Below, one piece after another: positions 18,132 to 28,296 of a stretch of 64,000 nt of DNA. The DNA is taken from contig JALJCQ010000003.1 of the NCBI GenBank assembly GCA_023091665.1, forward strand, positions 1-64,000, in the 5' to 3' direction. The stretch's first letter is position 1. Each line of letters opens with the position of its first letter. Below the pieces are notes generated by a model that did no database searches, was not told the origin of the DNA, and worked only from the letters and a program-made list of their open reading frames with translations. This DNA comes from Pythium myriotylum (Eukaryota; Oomycota; Peronosporomycetes; Pythiales; Pythiaceae). Made by a program: the position numbers and the translations under genes.

Positions 18132-19490
18132 ATGACGCATGACTCGTTGAATGCGACCAACTTCACAGTGGACAGCGGAGAAGTCGAGCTCGGGTTTTCC
18201 TTCGCTGGCGGCGGCTGGCTCATGTGCTACATGTTCGGTGTCGCGAAGGCCTTGCGGGCTAGCGGCGTCCACCACGAGGCAAGATTCACGGGCACCTCCG
18301 CCGGTGCGCTCACAGCCATCGGGCTCACACTCGACGCAGACTTCGACGCGATCACGCACACCGTCGTCACAAGCTATATCCCTCAGGCTCACGGCAGCCT
18401 GCTCGGTCCATTCCAGATGAGGAGTTATCTCGTGGACGCGCTGACTCGCCACGCGAATCTCCACGACTTCGATAGATGCAACGACGATCCATTCAAGTGC
18501 ACCGTCGTCTACACGTCGCTATCGGCATTCGAACCGCGAAGGAAGAGCACATTTGACTCGCCAGAGCACTTGCTGCAGACGTTGATTGCGTCCTGCTGTG
18601 CGACACCGCTCGTGGGGATGCCGTTTCAATTCGAAGGCGAGTGGGTAATCGACGGAGGCATCACGGAGAACCAGCCTCGCTTTCAGGAGGCCCACCGTGT
18701 GAAGCGAACAGTGTATGTTTCGCCAAACGTATACGACCGAGACGCTGAGATCAAGCCTTCACAGTACATTCCTCCATGGTGGTCCATGTACCCGCCTTCG
18801 CAGGCCGAAATGCGATGGGTCTTCGAACTTGGACAAGCGGATGGCGCGGCATGGTGCCAGCACAATGGCTTTAAGTGTGATGAAGCAGTTCCAGCCCCAC
18901 AAAGACCCCAGGTTCCAGAGCCATCGAGATCGAACGTCTCTCCAGTACGCCAGGGCTACTCGATCGCCTCAGGCCTTGTAAAAGCTATCGCACAGCCTTG
19001 GCAGCAGCCCTTTGCCGTGACGCTTCTTCAGCTTGAGGTGGCCATGTGGAAGTGGGTAGCTGTTGTGATTGCCGTCGCGGATGTTGTCATGGCCCTTTGG
19101 ACTCTTATCGTGTTCGCCTCCTTATCATTGGGGAGTAGTGAGAGTGAAGACACAGGTCTTGAAGGCTTTGCCATCGCAGTCGTCTACGTCGCTGTCTGGT
19201 TCTCTCGACTCAAGCACACACACCAGCGGCTTAGTGGATCCAAAGAATGGACTGAACTTGAGGAAGCGATGCAAAGTATTCAGAACCGAGCGCGACAGAA
19301 CAAGTTTCCTGCTCTGAAGTGCTTAGGCCAGTGCAAGTATCTTCTTCCAACGAATCTTCACTCGGCTCTGACCGATAAGTCGATTTTGTACAGCCTCTTC
19401 GTCGAGCTGGACAAGGGGCCAAGCAACTCAAGCTATTGTCGTAGCATGTCTGCTCCTCTAGATTCGACAATGGCATCAATGATCATTTAA
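18132..19490 (+). CDS. Patatin-like phospholipase 2 with long C-terminal membrane region (452 aa)
   Basis: Start set at ATG 18132, in strong context (gccaccATGA). SFAGGGW oxyanion region, G-T-S-A-G nucleophile and I-D-G-G catalytic Asp motif are present. Compared with the 322-aa paralogues it has ~130 extra residues, including two hydrophobic segments (about 318-345 and 365-385) that look membrane-spanning and a charged tail. It retains family-typical features outside the core (PSQYIPPWW, ELGQADG). Likely a membrane-bound acyl hydrolase; substrate unknown. Opposite in orientation to paralogue 1. Confidence 0.88.
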   Translation: MTHDSLNATNFTVDSGEVELGFSFAGGGWLMCYMFGVAKALRASGVHHEARFTGTSAGALTAIGLTLDADFDAITHTVVTSYIPQAHGSLLGPFQMRSYLVDALTRHANLHDFDRCNDDPFKCTVVYTSLSAFEPRRKSTFDSPEHLLQTLIASCCATPLVGMPFQFEGEWVIDGGITENQPRFQEAHRVKRTVYVSPNVYDRDAEIKPSQYIPPWWSMYPPSQAEMRWVFELGQADGAAWCQHNGFKCDEAVPAPQRPQVPEPSRSNVSPVRQGYSIASGLVKAIAQPWQQPFAVTLLQLEVAMWKWVAVVIAVADVVMALWTLIVFASLSLGSSESEDTGLEGFAIAVVYVAVWFSRLKHTHQRLSGSKEWTELEEAMQSIQNRARQNKFPALKCLGQCKYLLPTNLHSALTDKSILYSLFVELDKGPSNSSYCRSMSAPLDSTMASMII

Positions 19491-19691
19491 CCACTTCAAA
19501 TACAATACCCTATCTATGAAGACACACACACTGTTTGTTCAGGTCAAGATTTAGTTCTTCATCCGAGTTGGTCCCATCTGAGTTCACGGGAATCCGGGAA
19601 AAATTAAACCTCCAAGTCGTAGTCCATCTTGGACGGAGACTCAGGGAATGCTCGTCCCATTGACCCCACCACATCTTGGCTGCAGAATGTC

Positions 19692-20051
19692 ATGCGACCA
19701 CACCGACTGTTTTTGTTTCGTACCTTGATCCTTTGCGGTCTCGCGGCTTCAAAAGTTCCTGGGATCTGCTTGTCGATTGCGCAAGTACCAACGACGCTGG
19801 GCTTCATTAGCGTTCATGCGGTGTATCTCGCAAAAGCTGTGGAGTTCTTTGCATCCGTCGCTGGACTCACCACGTCCGCGCGCATAACAAGATGGCTGAT
19901 CTACTCGCCAATCTTGCGATGGACTCGCGATCTAGCTCGCAAGTCCTCCACCCAACCACCCGGGACGGTCACTCTGATCCTCTCGGTGATGCTGTACAAC
20001 GACCTACTTCCGTGGCTCTCGGCTTCCACCGCGAGTAGCGTTACGCTTTAA
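19692..20051 (+). CDS. Possible small hydrophobic ORF (119 aa), unrecognised
   Basis: ATG at 19692. Several hydrophobic stretches with Arg between them could be membrane segments. No family recognised. A sequence in it (caaaagctgtggagttct, near 19830) recurs at about 20122 downstream, hinting at local duplication or decay. Could equally be a chance frame or a pseudogene remnant. Confidence 0.22.
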   Translation: MRPHRLFLFRTLILCGLAASKVPGICLSIAQVPTTLGFISVHAVYLAKAVEFFASVAGLTTSARITRWLIYSPILRWTRDLARKSSTQPPGTVTLILSVMLYNDLLPWLSASTASSVTL

Positions 20052-21661
20052 AACAGTCGAAACCCAGCGGAGCTATTAGGATTCACTAGTTGAACTCAAT
20101 AGACTTTATCATCATCCTCATCAAAAGCTGTGGAGTTCTCCGTTCGGGCTAACGGCGCAGAGGTTGTTGCAGGCTTAGCTCTGGTATTTGCAACGAAAAT
20201 TAGTCGTTGACTGAAGCGGTATATTCTGAAATGAGAAATAACCCTTGTACATAGGATTCGTCAATCAGCGCAGGGAGCAGGTCGGAACTGATTACAATGG
20301 GGGCGAGGACGTACACATACGAGATATCTCGCCCCCGTCTTGGATATGATCGTGCTATCTGGCGCATCTTCCAGAATGAACCTGTGTGGAAACCTCTATC
20401 AATTGGTACTCCTTGTAAGAGCTCCGAAATGGACACGGATTTCTCGCTCCAGTAAGGTGTGCAATCGCCCGATAATTACAATCAAGGCATAACTATGACT
20501 TGGAATATGCGATCTCCCTCCACCTTCATGACGCAGCAGTTGACTTCACGTCATTGTGTCGCTCTGTTCGGATTACTGTGAAAAATTGACTATTCGCTGT
20601 CGCGCCTTACATCTCCTTGAGCTTCTCGATTCAAGTCGCTACGTCTCAGAAGCAGTGGCTCTCACATGGACAGAGTTTCTTCACTTCGGGCGCAATTGTG
20701 ATACGACGATTCGTCGCGACTGTGTTTTGGAATCCCACGCCAAATGCTGTCTGTTGGTTTGACATTATCGAGTCTCCTTTCGCATGAAAGTATCAGTTCG
20801 TTGCTTGCGTGAGTGAAGCCAGATAATCAGCTCGTGTGGATTCCCGAGTCTTTGGCCATTAAAACGGGGCACACGATTAGTGGAGGTTGAAGGGACTAGT
20901 TTGCAGCGCTCAAACGTTCGAAGTAAGCACGCCACACACCACGTTCTCAATCCCAAACCCGCGCTGTGATTTGCTCGTGTTTGGCCGACGAGAGATGTGT
21001 TGCTTCAATGGGTTCTGGGTCCTGCGTGAAGTGACGAAGTTCGCTGCGGTACAGCCGTAAAGTTCGGCTCTTTCCGGACACTTCTAGGATGACACCGCTC
21101 AGGATCCACAGGGCATCCCCACGCGTAATCGCCACTCAGATGAATGCGAGTGTCAACGCCAGCATGAAAGAGATGGATTGCTTGAGAGCAGAGTTTGGGG
21201 CTAGCCTTCAGTGGAGTGAGATCGTCCGCAATCTCTTCCATATCTTATCTTCAATTGGAATGCTTAGTAGGCTTCGCCGTGAGGCGGGAGAGCGAGTTAT
21301 GGTGTTACGGAGGCTGTCTTCGACCCAGACGCACCGAGTGATCGATCGCAAATCTCGCATAATCCGAGCAAGTATAACCATTTGTGATATGCTCCAAGAC
21401 TCTCACGATGGGTCCTCGGAAAGTAAACGAATGCATATCACTTCACATAACAAAAGGCTGTTGCGACGAACACGAATCCATAGTTCACTTGCTTTCGAAG
21501 TCGTCGTACTGTGAACGTAGACCGTGCTACAGTTTGCCGTGAGGTCCACATATTCTATGCACCCACCGCTGTAAGAATTACACAAAACCGTCCGCCCTTT
21601 TTGGTTCCCTTTTCGAACCGAGACCCGCCAGTCCACAATCCGCCGCCTTCCAGCCACGACC
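20052..21661. other. Intergenic region, nothing firmly recognised
   Basis: A 141-aa ATG-started frame at 21089-21514 shows no motif and is not called. No RNA gene or mobile element seen. Confidence 0.5.
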
Positions 21662-22264
21662 ATGAGCCACCTCTGCTCCTACCCCAACAAGAAGTGCCAG
21701 AACCCGCGGGCAGTGCGTCGCAACGGCCAGCTCCACAGCTTCTGCGAGATCCACCGCATGAGTGCCAACGAGGCCCAGAAGCGTTGGTACACGAACAAGA
21801 AGAATCGAATTGCCGCAGGTCTCGACGACGCTCGCAGCCCCACGGTCTCCAAGAAGACTCGTCGCGGTCGCGTGAGCTTCCGTCGCTCACTGGCACCGTC
21901 GCCATATTCAGTTGACGAGATCCGGATCAGCGACTGGGATGTCGCGAGTATCATTGAACTGCAGCAGATCCTTTTGAGTCTCAGTACAGATGAGATTGCG
22001 GACGAAACGAGCTCATCTATGTGCATGTTTTTCAACAGATTAGTGGTTCCTGCTTGCTTACGAGAGCTTGCGCGGCGCGTCGTCAACAAGCGACGTCCGT
22101 GCGTTCGGTGCCGAGCGCTGCTTGCGACGAGCATCGCGCGCGCGCAGCACGATCCGGTCGACGTAAAAACCGTAGCAGAGCTGGAAGAGCACGATGAACG
22201 GCAGAAAGAGCAGCTCGAGCGGCGTGTTGCCACGCGGGTTGATGCCGTTGGCGGTCGTGCGTAG
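21662..22264 (+). CDS. Small Cys/His-rich protein of an oomycete-type family (up to 200 aa)
   Basis: The N-terminus LCSYPNKKCQNPRAVRRN followed by LHSFCEIHR has a C-x6-C...C-x2-H spacing typical of short zinc-binding proteins that I recall as common in oomycetes (function unknown). Then a basic stretch (KKTRRGRVSFRR) and an acidic-hydrophobic helix (DVASIIELQQILLSL). The frame runs 207 bp into the 3' end of the oppositely oriented reductase gene (22058-23175). Since residues after about 125 lose family character, the true end may be earlier, via an unseen intron, or the two genes overlap tail to tail. The N-terminal 110 residues are the secure part. Confidence 0.6.
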   Translation: MSHLCSYPNKKCQNPRAVRRNGQLHSFCEIHRMSANEAQKRWYTNKKNRIAAGLDDARSPTVSKKTRRGRVSFRRSLAPSPYSVDEIRISDWDVASIIELQQILLSLSTDEIADETSSSMCMFFNRLVVPACLRELARRVVNKRRPCVRCRALLATSIARAQHDPVDVKTVAELEEHDERQKEQLERRVATRVDAVGGRA

Positions 22265-23175
22265 GGCCGAGATGATGAGCTCGTTGGTGATGGCGAACTG
22301 GCCGTCACAGAGCCCATTGATGAGCGCCTGCGCAGCCGACTCGGGCGTCGCAGGCGTCTCGCTGCCCTGGATCTGCTCGCACTCTTTCGGGCGCATGTTG
22401 TCCTGCTCCGTGTTGCCCGGGGTCTCGACGCTGCCAGGGTAGAAGATGCTCACGTCGATGTCGTAGAGCAAGAATTCGTTGCGCAGCGCCTCGGCGAGCC
22501 CACGAATCGCGTACTTGGTCGGCGAGTAGGACGCGTAGCCCGTCCACGAGATAAGTCCGAGCCCCGAGCTCACGAGCACGATACGGCGGCGGTCGCGGCG
22601 ACGTCGCGAGGCCGGCGGCTCACTCATGGTCGGCAGCGCTGCCTGGATCGTGCGCAGCTCGCCAAAGTAGTTGATGTCCATGATCCGCTGGTGCACACTG
22701 AGGTCTTGCTCCGCGAATCGCCCCGGGATCGACCAGCCAGCACAGCAGATGAGGTGATCGATCGTGCCGTGGAAGGCCGTGGCGGCGTCCACGGCGCGCT
22801 GCACAGCCGCAGTGTCCGTGACGTCGCACTGCTGCACGCAGACGCGCTGGCCACTCGGGCTCGCGCGCTCGATCTCGACTCGCGCGGCCTCGAGCGTGGT
22901 GAGGTTGCGCGCCGCGATGGTCACGCGCGCGCCGGCGGCCGCGTACTTTTTGGCGACGGCGAGCCCGATGCCCTGGTTGCCGCCCGTGATGAACATGTGC
23001 TTGCCGGCGACGTGGAAGCCCGGCGCCGTGAGCTTGGTGTAGACGAACGACTGTGGCCAGGACAAGGTGAGACCGTGGCAAGGGCATCAGGATGCAAAGC
23101 ACGCAAGAGAGAACGCACTGCGACGATGAGCGAGGCGACGACGATGGCCGCGATGGCCCACGCGGAGAGAGCCAT
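22058..23175 (-). CDS. 3-ketodihydrosphingosine reductase-like SDR (349 aa, 2 exons)
   Basis: Exons 23175-23119 and 23050-22058, joined by a 68-nt GTGCGT...CACAG intron in phase 0. Exon 1 encodes an N-terminal membrane anchor (MALSAWAIAAIVVASLIVA). Exon 2 is an SDR: GGNQGIG cofactor loop, NYFGELRTIQA, VSSGLGLISWTGYASYSPTKYAIRG with catalytic Ser/Tyr/Lys, and YPGSVETPG. The order and the C-terminal hydrophobic segment match FVT1/KDSR/TSC10, which reduce 3-ketosphinganine with NADPH in the ER, step two of sphingolipid synthesis. The intron-less reading lacks an ATG, which supports the splice. Overlaps the 3' end of the + strand gene at 21662. Confidence 0.82.
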
Positions 23176-23640
23176 GGCGACGGGAGCAAGCGAGTTGCGA
23201 AGTGAGACGCCGAGCAGGAAGACGGCTGGGGTCCCTCGTGGACTGACTGAGAGGAGAGCATTGCGGTGGGTCATCCCTCCTCGGAGAGGATGAGAGGGCA
23301 GCTACCAAGGCCGAGAGGAGCGGCACGCGCGTCGCCTCGCCTCCCCGTCTCACTACGAATCAATCGTGATCCGCCGTCGAGTCGAACGACTGTCCGCGAC
23401 AGACTAAGCAGGATGATGGAGCGGAGACCGTCGATTAGCTGAGGAGAGTTCTGATGAGTCTCTTCATTCTATAGAGAACGATGACATCATATTATATAGA
23501 ATATGCATTCCCATAGTTATCTGTTTTGTTTAATCTGTTTAATCATGGAATATATATAATATAGTATTGTTTTATACAGGTATACAACACTCTGGTAAAA
23601 TGTACCCATCTTGAGACCCAGATCTGATCCAAGAGCTCCG
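23176..23640. other. Intergenic, AT-rich segment
   Basis: About 23470-23600 is strikingly AT-rich (runs such as tatataatatag), unlike the GC-rich surroundings. It lies between the reductase promoter and the 3' end of the LRR gene, so it may hold 3' processing signals. No gene seen. Confidence 0.5.
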
Positions 23641-25536
23641 TCACCAGGGCGCAATGGCGTCGTGGCCAGCGAGTAAGCAGTCTCGCGCGCCGTCCACGTG
23701 TTCGTGGACAACTGCGCGCAGCATCGGGAACGCATTGGCGTCGTGGAAGACAGCGCAGTCGGCGTTGGCCGGGAGCCCGACGCGGTGGAGGTGCGCGAGC
23801 GGCCGGAGCGGCGTCACGTCCGCCACGTGCGTGTACCCGAGCTCCAGCTCGCGTAGCGTCGTCAGCGTGGCGAGTGCAGAGACGCTGTTGACGCTCGTGT
23901 GTCGCACGCTCAGAACTTCAAGGTGTGGGAGCATCGCCACGGGCGCGAGGTCGTCGAAGGCCGTGTTCTGGCAGATCTTGAGCGTCGTGAGTCGTGGGCA
24001 ATGGCGTAGAATAGCGAGCGACGCCGCGTTCAGGATCGTACCGAAGCCGCTGATCTCGAGGCTGCGAAGATTGGCAGCTGAGCGCAGTGTGTCAAGGTTA
24101 TCAACTGTCACGTTGATGAGTTTGAGGTCGCAGAGAAGCGAGGGGTTTGCGAATGGAGGCAGGGATAGGGTGACGGCGCGATCGGCCACGAGATGCAGCG
24201 TCTGCAGCTTGTGGTTGGTCGATACGAGGCGCTTCAGTGCCTCGGCGTTGCTTGCTTTCACTTGATGGAGAGAAAGTGTTGTCACCTGCGGTGGATTGCT
24301 TGGGAGCTGTGTGTACTTTGATAGTTTGGCGATCTTGAGTGCCGTGAGCTGTGGAATGGAACCCAGAAACGATCCGTCGAACCCCTCTGCGTCAGCAAAC
24401 GCAGGGTCCCACTTGGTGAGCTGTAGCGACTGAAGCTTTTTCGCGTGTTCCCAGTCGATGGAGCGAATCGCCGCCGGGTTAGACGACAGACAGAGTTTGC
24501 TGAGATGTGGGAGAACCGACGGCGCCCCACCTTCAAACAAAATGGTATCACGCAGATCCAGCTCCTGAAGTCGCGGGCACTTGGAAAGGAAATTTCGATG
24601 TTGTAGCCAGCAAAAGCGGAACGAGGCTGTCTGCAATGCTGGCGCGTCCAGTCGGATGTCAAGAGGATTCATCGCACCCAGCAGATCCGAGCGTAGATGC
24701 TGGAGCGACTTGAATCCCGAGAGAGGCACGACCTCGTTCTCGAGCCACACGTTGCTGATGTCGAGTGTGATTAGCGTCGGTGCGTTCTTCAGACCTTCAA
24801 GCGAAGAGACGGCTGCGCCAGCCATTTGCAGCGTCTCAAGGAGTGGTAGCGACTTGAGGAAGCCCAGGTCGGACAGGCCAGTTCGCTCGAGATTGAGCGA
24901 CTTGAGCCGCGTGAGCTTGGTGAGGCACTTGAAGTCGCTAAAAGATCGATCGATATCAGCATGGGAGAGATCGAGTGACGTGAGCTGCTCGAGAGAGGAG
25001 ACGTCGACCAGCCGAGCGATGCTCGCGTTCCGCAGCGTCAGCGTCTCCAGTTGGTTGGCACCGGCGACGAGCTCGCCCATGTCGATCTCGCGCAGTCGCT
25101 GGTACACGCGGCGTCGGTCGAGCGGCGAGATCTTCTTGATCCCGGCGATGTCCCCGCTAAACTGCCACGTGCACACGCGCGTGACCCCTGGGAGATGCGT
25201 CGTGAGCGCCTTCAGCAGCGCCGACCGCGGCACCGACACGGCGCGGATGTGGCGCTTGGTCGCGGCGTCCATGCCATGGAGAAACGTGTTCCTCTCGTAT
25301 GTCTCCCAGTCGAAGGGCGTCTCGGTGTCGAGCTCTGCTGCGTGCATCGACCGCCGCCAGTCGGGCGGATACGGCAGGCGCCAGACCGCGGTCTCAGCGA
25401 GCACGCGACGCAGCGGCGAGCGCGCGGTCTCGCGGCTGGCGCTCGAGAGCGCCTGGAGGTCGGCGAGCGCGAGGAACGCGAGCCAGTGGCGCGTCACGTC
25501 GTCGCCCGCGGCCAGCAGCAGCAGCGGCAGCGCCAT
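23641..25536 (-). CDS. F-box-like/leucine-rich repeat protein 1 (631 aa)
   Basis: Start set at the ATG of MALPLLLLAAGDD. Residues 18-45 (WLAFLALADLQALSSASRE) resemble an F-box, followed by an Arg/Trp-rich hinge. From about 150 to the end are 18 or so LRRs (LTSLDLSHADI, LKSLNLERTGL, LITLDISNVWL, LRELELGYTHV), with the irregular spacing of F-box-LRR proteins. F-box proteins of this type select substrates for SCF ubiquitin ligases; partner and target unknown. Paralogue of the next gene upstream (630 aa, same strand, 290 bp away). Intron-less. Confidence 0.78.
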   Translation of the reverse strand: MALPLLLLAAGDDVTRHWLAFLALADLQALSSASRETARSPLRRVLAETAVWRLPYPPDWRRSMHAAELDTETPFDWETYERNTFLHGMDAATKRHIRAVSVPRSALLKALTTHLPGVTRVCTWQFSGDIAGIKKISPLDRRRVYQRLREIDMGELVAGANQLETLTLRNASIARLVDVSSLEQLTSLDLSHADIDRSFSDFKCLTKLTRLKSLNLERTGLSDLGFLKSLPLLETLQMAGAAVSSLEGLKNAPTLITLDISNVWLENEVVPLSGFKSLQHLRSDLLGAMNPLDIRLDAPALQTASFRFCWLQHRNFLSKCPRLQELDLRDTILFEGGAPSVLPHLSKLCLSSNPAAIRSIDWEHAKKLQSLQLTKWDPAFADAEGFDGSFLGSIPQLTALKIAKLSKYTQLPSNPPQVTTLSLHQVKASNAEALKRLVSTNHKLQTLHLVADRAVTLSLPPFANPSLLCDLKLINVTVDNLDTLRSAANLRSLEISGFGTILNAASLAILRHCPRLTTLKICQNTAFDDLAPVAMLPHLEVLSVRHTSVNSVSALATLTTLRELELGYTHVADVTPLRPLAHLHRVGLPANADCAVFHDANAFPMLRAVVHEHVDGARDCLLAGHDAIAPW

Positions 25537-25826
25537 CGCGTCGCCGACGTCAGTCCCGCGCCGAGGGGACCTCGTGGTGAACGAACGAACGGATGATGGG
25601 TGAATTGCTGGCTGTACTTTCTCAGCAGCTCCCACTGCACTAGGAGACGTCTATATTAGGCCAGCCACCAGGCCAGCCAGACCGAGATGGCTACACTTGT
25701 GATGCTCAGGATCATTTGCCACTCGACAGCACGCCGAGCAGCCGGTCGCGGCGCTCCCGCCGCCCGTAGCACCAGCGCGCGCCTGCCTCGGCGCGGCGCG
25801 TGGAGCGGAGCGGGCGGCCCGCGGCC

Positions 25827-27719
25827 TCAGGCGCCCGAGGACGTCACGTCCACGCCGTGGCCCGTCCAGAAGCAGTTGTAGCCCTCTTCGTGCCAGATCT
25901 CGTAGAGCGCCGGGAACGCGCCGACCACGTGGAACGCGCTGCAGTCGGCCTTGAGCGGGATGCCGATGGCCTCGAGCCGCGTCAGCGAGCGCAGATCCGG
26001 CAGCTCCGACAGCTTGGTGCTGTCGAGGCTCAGCTGCTTGAGCGTCGTGAGCGCGGCCAGCGCCGACGCGTCCGTGATGCGCGTCTTGTCGAGACGCAGG
26101 ACTTCGAGCTTGCGCAGCCCCACGAGCACCGAGACGTCCTTAAAGTCGTGGCGGCCCGTGAGCCAGAGCACGCGCAGCTTGGCGAGCGCACGCAGGAATG
26201 TAAAGTCGACCTGGCGCGGCAGCGAGCGCCACGTCTGAGTCTCGCGCACCGTGAGGTCCAGCATCTCGAGCTTGGCGCACTGCGAGAGACACGAAAAGTC
26301 GTCCGCGATCGCGTCCACGAGTCGAAGCTCGACCAGCGACTCACTGAGCGCGAGGATCGCTGAGAACGGCGGCAACTTGTGCTGCACGCGGAGATGGAGC
26401 GTGTCGAGCGCGGCGCTGTGGGCCAGCTCCAGCAGGTGTTCTTCGTCGTCGTCGTCGTACGTCTTGACCATGAGCCGCTTGAGCGAGCTGCCGGGCAGTC
26501 CGATCCAGGAAAAGTCGCTCATCTGCTCGATGTGGAGCACGTGCAGCGCCGAGAGGCTCGAGAAGAAGCTGCCGTCGATCACTTCGTACTCGGGCGGGGC
26601 GTCGTACCATTTCTCTACGTGGAGATCGTCGAGCTGCGTTAGAATACTCCACGGCACCATGCGCATCGCCTGCGGATCGGCCGTGAGCACGAGCTTCTTG
26701 AGCTTGGGCAGCTCGTTGATGATCGAGAGATCGACCATGCGCGTCTCCCGGATGTCGAGCGACTTGAGGTTGGGCGAGGCCGCGAGGAAGTTGAGATCGA
26801 CGATCATGGCTCCACGCAGGTCGCATTTCTGGAGCTCGGGCGCGACGAGGATGATGTTGACGGGCGTGAACGACTCGATGTAGCTGGCGAGGAACGTGCG
26901 CAGCTTCTGGAGATCGGGCAGCGACACGATGCCGCTCTCGATCCAGATGTCGCCGATGTTGAGGTGCTCCAGATGGGTGAGTCCCTGGATGTCGTTGACC
27001 GTCGTGACCTTGGTGCCTTCGAGGTCGAGCCACTTGAGGTTCACGAGCCGCCGCAGGAACGTGGCGCTGCGCAGGCGCGCGTCGCAGAGGTTGAGCTTCT
27101 CGAGCTGCGTGAGCGCGCCGAGGTGGCGGTAGTCGGCCGGGTTCTCGAGCCGCGTGTTGGACATGTCGATGGACGTGAGATTCGTGAGGTTGGTGATGGC
27201 GGCAAAGTCGAGCACGTCCGAGCGGTGCAAGTGGAGCTCGCTGAGCATCGTGAGCTCGGCAAAGTCGCTGACGCGCATCTCGCGCGTGGCGCGCCGCGCC
27301 TCGTCTTCGTCTCGCCGGCGGCGCTGGTGTTTTTGCTTCTTGTGGGGCTTGAGCGTGTCGCGCAGCGCCTGCTTGGGCACGCTCCAGATGCAGACCGTGT
27401 CGAGAAAGGGCAGCGCCGCGAGCGCCTTGGCGAGCTCGCTGTGCGGGATGGAGACCGAGCTGACGTGCTCGAGCATGGCGGGCGTGGCGCCGCGCAGCAT
27501 CGTGTGCGCGTGGTAGTGCGCCCAGTCGACGCGGTCGTCGACGACGCGCGGGAAGGGCAGGCGCACGAGGCTCTGCGCGAAGACGCGCGCGCGCAGCGGC
27601 GACGCGGCGCTCTCGCGGTCGACGCTCGAGAGGAGCTTGAGGTCGCGGTAGGCGAGGAAGCGCAGCAGCACCGAGAGCACGTCCTTGTCCTCGCGGAAGA
27701 GGTCCACGAGGCGCACCAT
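25827..27719 (-). CDS. F-box-like/leucine-rich repeat protein 2 (630 aa)
   Basis: ATG at 27719. Same plan as its neighbour at 23641: F-box-like segment (LLRFLAYRDLKLLSSVDRE, 17-35), basic insert (KPHKKQKHQRRRRDEDE, about 128-144), then LRRs to the end (LTSIDMSNTRL, LEKLNLCDARL, LKWLDLEGTKV, LEVLRLDKTRI). The C-terminal motif around ADCSAFHVVGAFPAL is shared with paralogue 1, supporting tandem duplication followed by strong divergence. Lys/Arg-rich insert absent in paralogue 1. Probable SCF substrate adaptor; inferred. Confidence 0.78.
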   Translation of the reverse strand: MVRLVDLFREDKDVLSVLLRFLAYRDLKLLSSVDRESAASPLRARVFAQSLVRLPFPRVVDDRVDWAHYHAHTMLRGATPAMLEHVSSVSIPHSELAKALAALPFLDTVCIWSVPKQALRDTLKPHKKQKHQRRRRDEDEARRATREMRVSDFAELTMLSELHLHRSDVLDFAAITNLTNLTSIDMSNTRLENPADYRHLGALTQLEKLNLCDARLRSATFLRRLVNLKWLDLEGTKVTTVNDIQGLTHLEHLNIGDIWIESGIVSLPDLQKLRTFLASYIESFTPVNIILVAPELQKCDLRGAMIVDLNFLAASPNLKSLDIRETRMVDLSIINELPKLKKLVLTADPQAMRMVPWSILTQLDDLHVEKWYDAPPEYEVIDGSFFSSLSALHVLHIEQMSDFSWIGLPGSSLKRLMVKTYDDDDEEHLLELAHSAALDTLHLRVQHKLPPFSAILALSESLVELRLVDAIADDFSCLSQCAKLEMLDLTVRETQTWRSLPRQVDFTFLRALAKLRVLWLTGRHDFKDVSVLVGLRKLEVLRLDKTRITDASALAALTTLKQLSLDSTKLSELPDLRSLTRLEAIGIPLKADCSAFHVVGAFPALYEIWHEEGYNCFWTGHGVDVTSSGA

Positions 27720-28296
27720 GGTCTAGTATCTGGAGCTGCTCACGAGGGCAAGTGGTGAGAACTGACCCGACCAAGGACGGCCGTAGATAAGGAGGGTGGG
27801 ATGTTTCCGTAAATAGTAATCCACGTAAACAACGGATGCAAAGTGTAGCCATGTCGGACCTCCTCACGAGGTCAGGAGGAACCTCAATAACGCTGGGTGG
27901 GATGTGCGCGCCCATGCGACGCGGCGCAAGCGGCCAGTTGGCGGCTCGCGCGCGCTTCGCGCCGAAGCGGCGGGCGCGCGTGGGACGCGGAGCCGCGTCT
28001 GCGATGCCTCGCGCTGTTTATAGGCGCGCGACGAGCTCCGCGGCATGGACGAGGAGCGGTGGGCGGCGCAGAGGCTTCGGCGAGGGCGGCCAGAATGGTC
28101 ACCACGGACGGGATACGGGGGGAAGTGGCGCGGAAGGCTCGGCCGTTGGGCTTTTCGCTAGCGCCAGCGGGGTTCGTTTCGCCGCCTGCCGATCTTCTTC
28201 TCGGGGGTACTGTGAGCGAAGCGGATCCGAGTGACCACGATACTCACTTCTCGATTCCCCATCGACCTCGAACACAGCCACAGCCACTCGCTCGCC
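27720..28296. other. Divergent promoter region
   Basis: Lies between the 5' ends of the LRR gene and the mucin-like gene. GC-rich with long CGCG-containing stretches; frames here lack motifs. No gene called. Confidence 0.5.

Noticed and set aside
21089..21514. 141-aa ATG-started frame
   Set aside because: No domain, no promoter-like motif and composition like flanking noncoding DNA; too weak to call.
26341..27915. 524-aa Arg/Ala-rich minus-strand frame
   Set aside because: Out-of-frame reading of the LRR gene at 25827-27719 driven by GC-rich codons.
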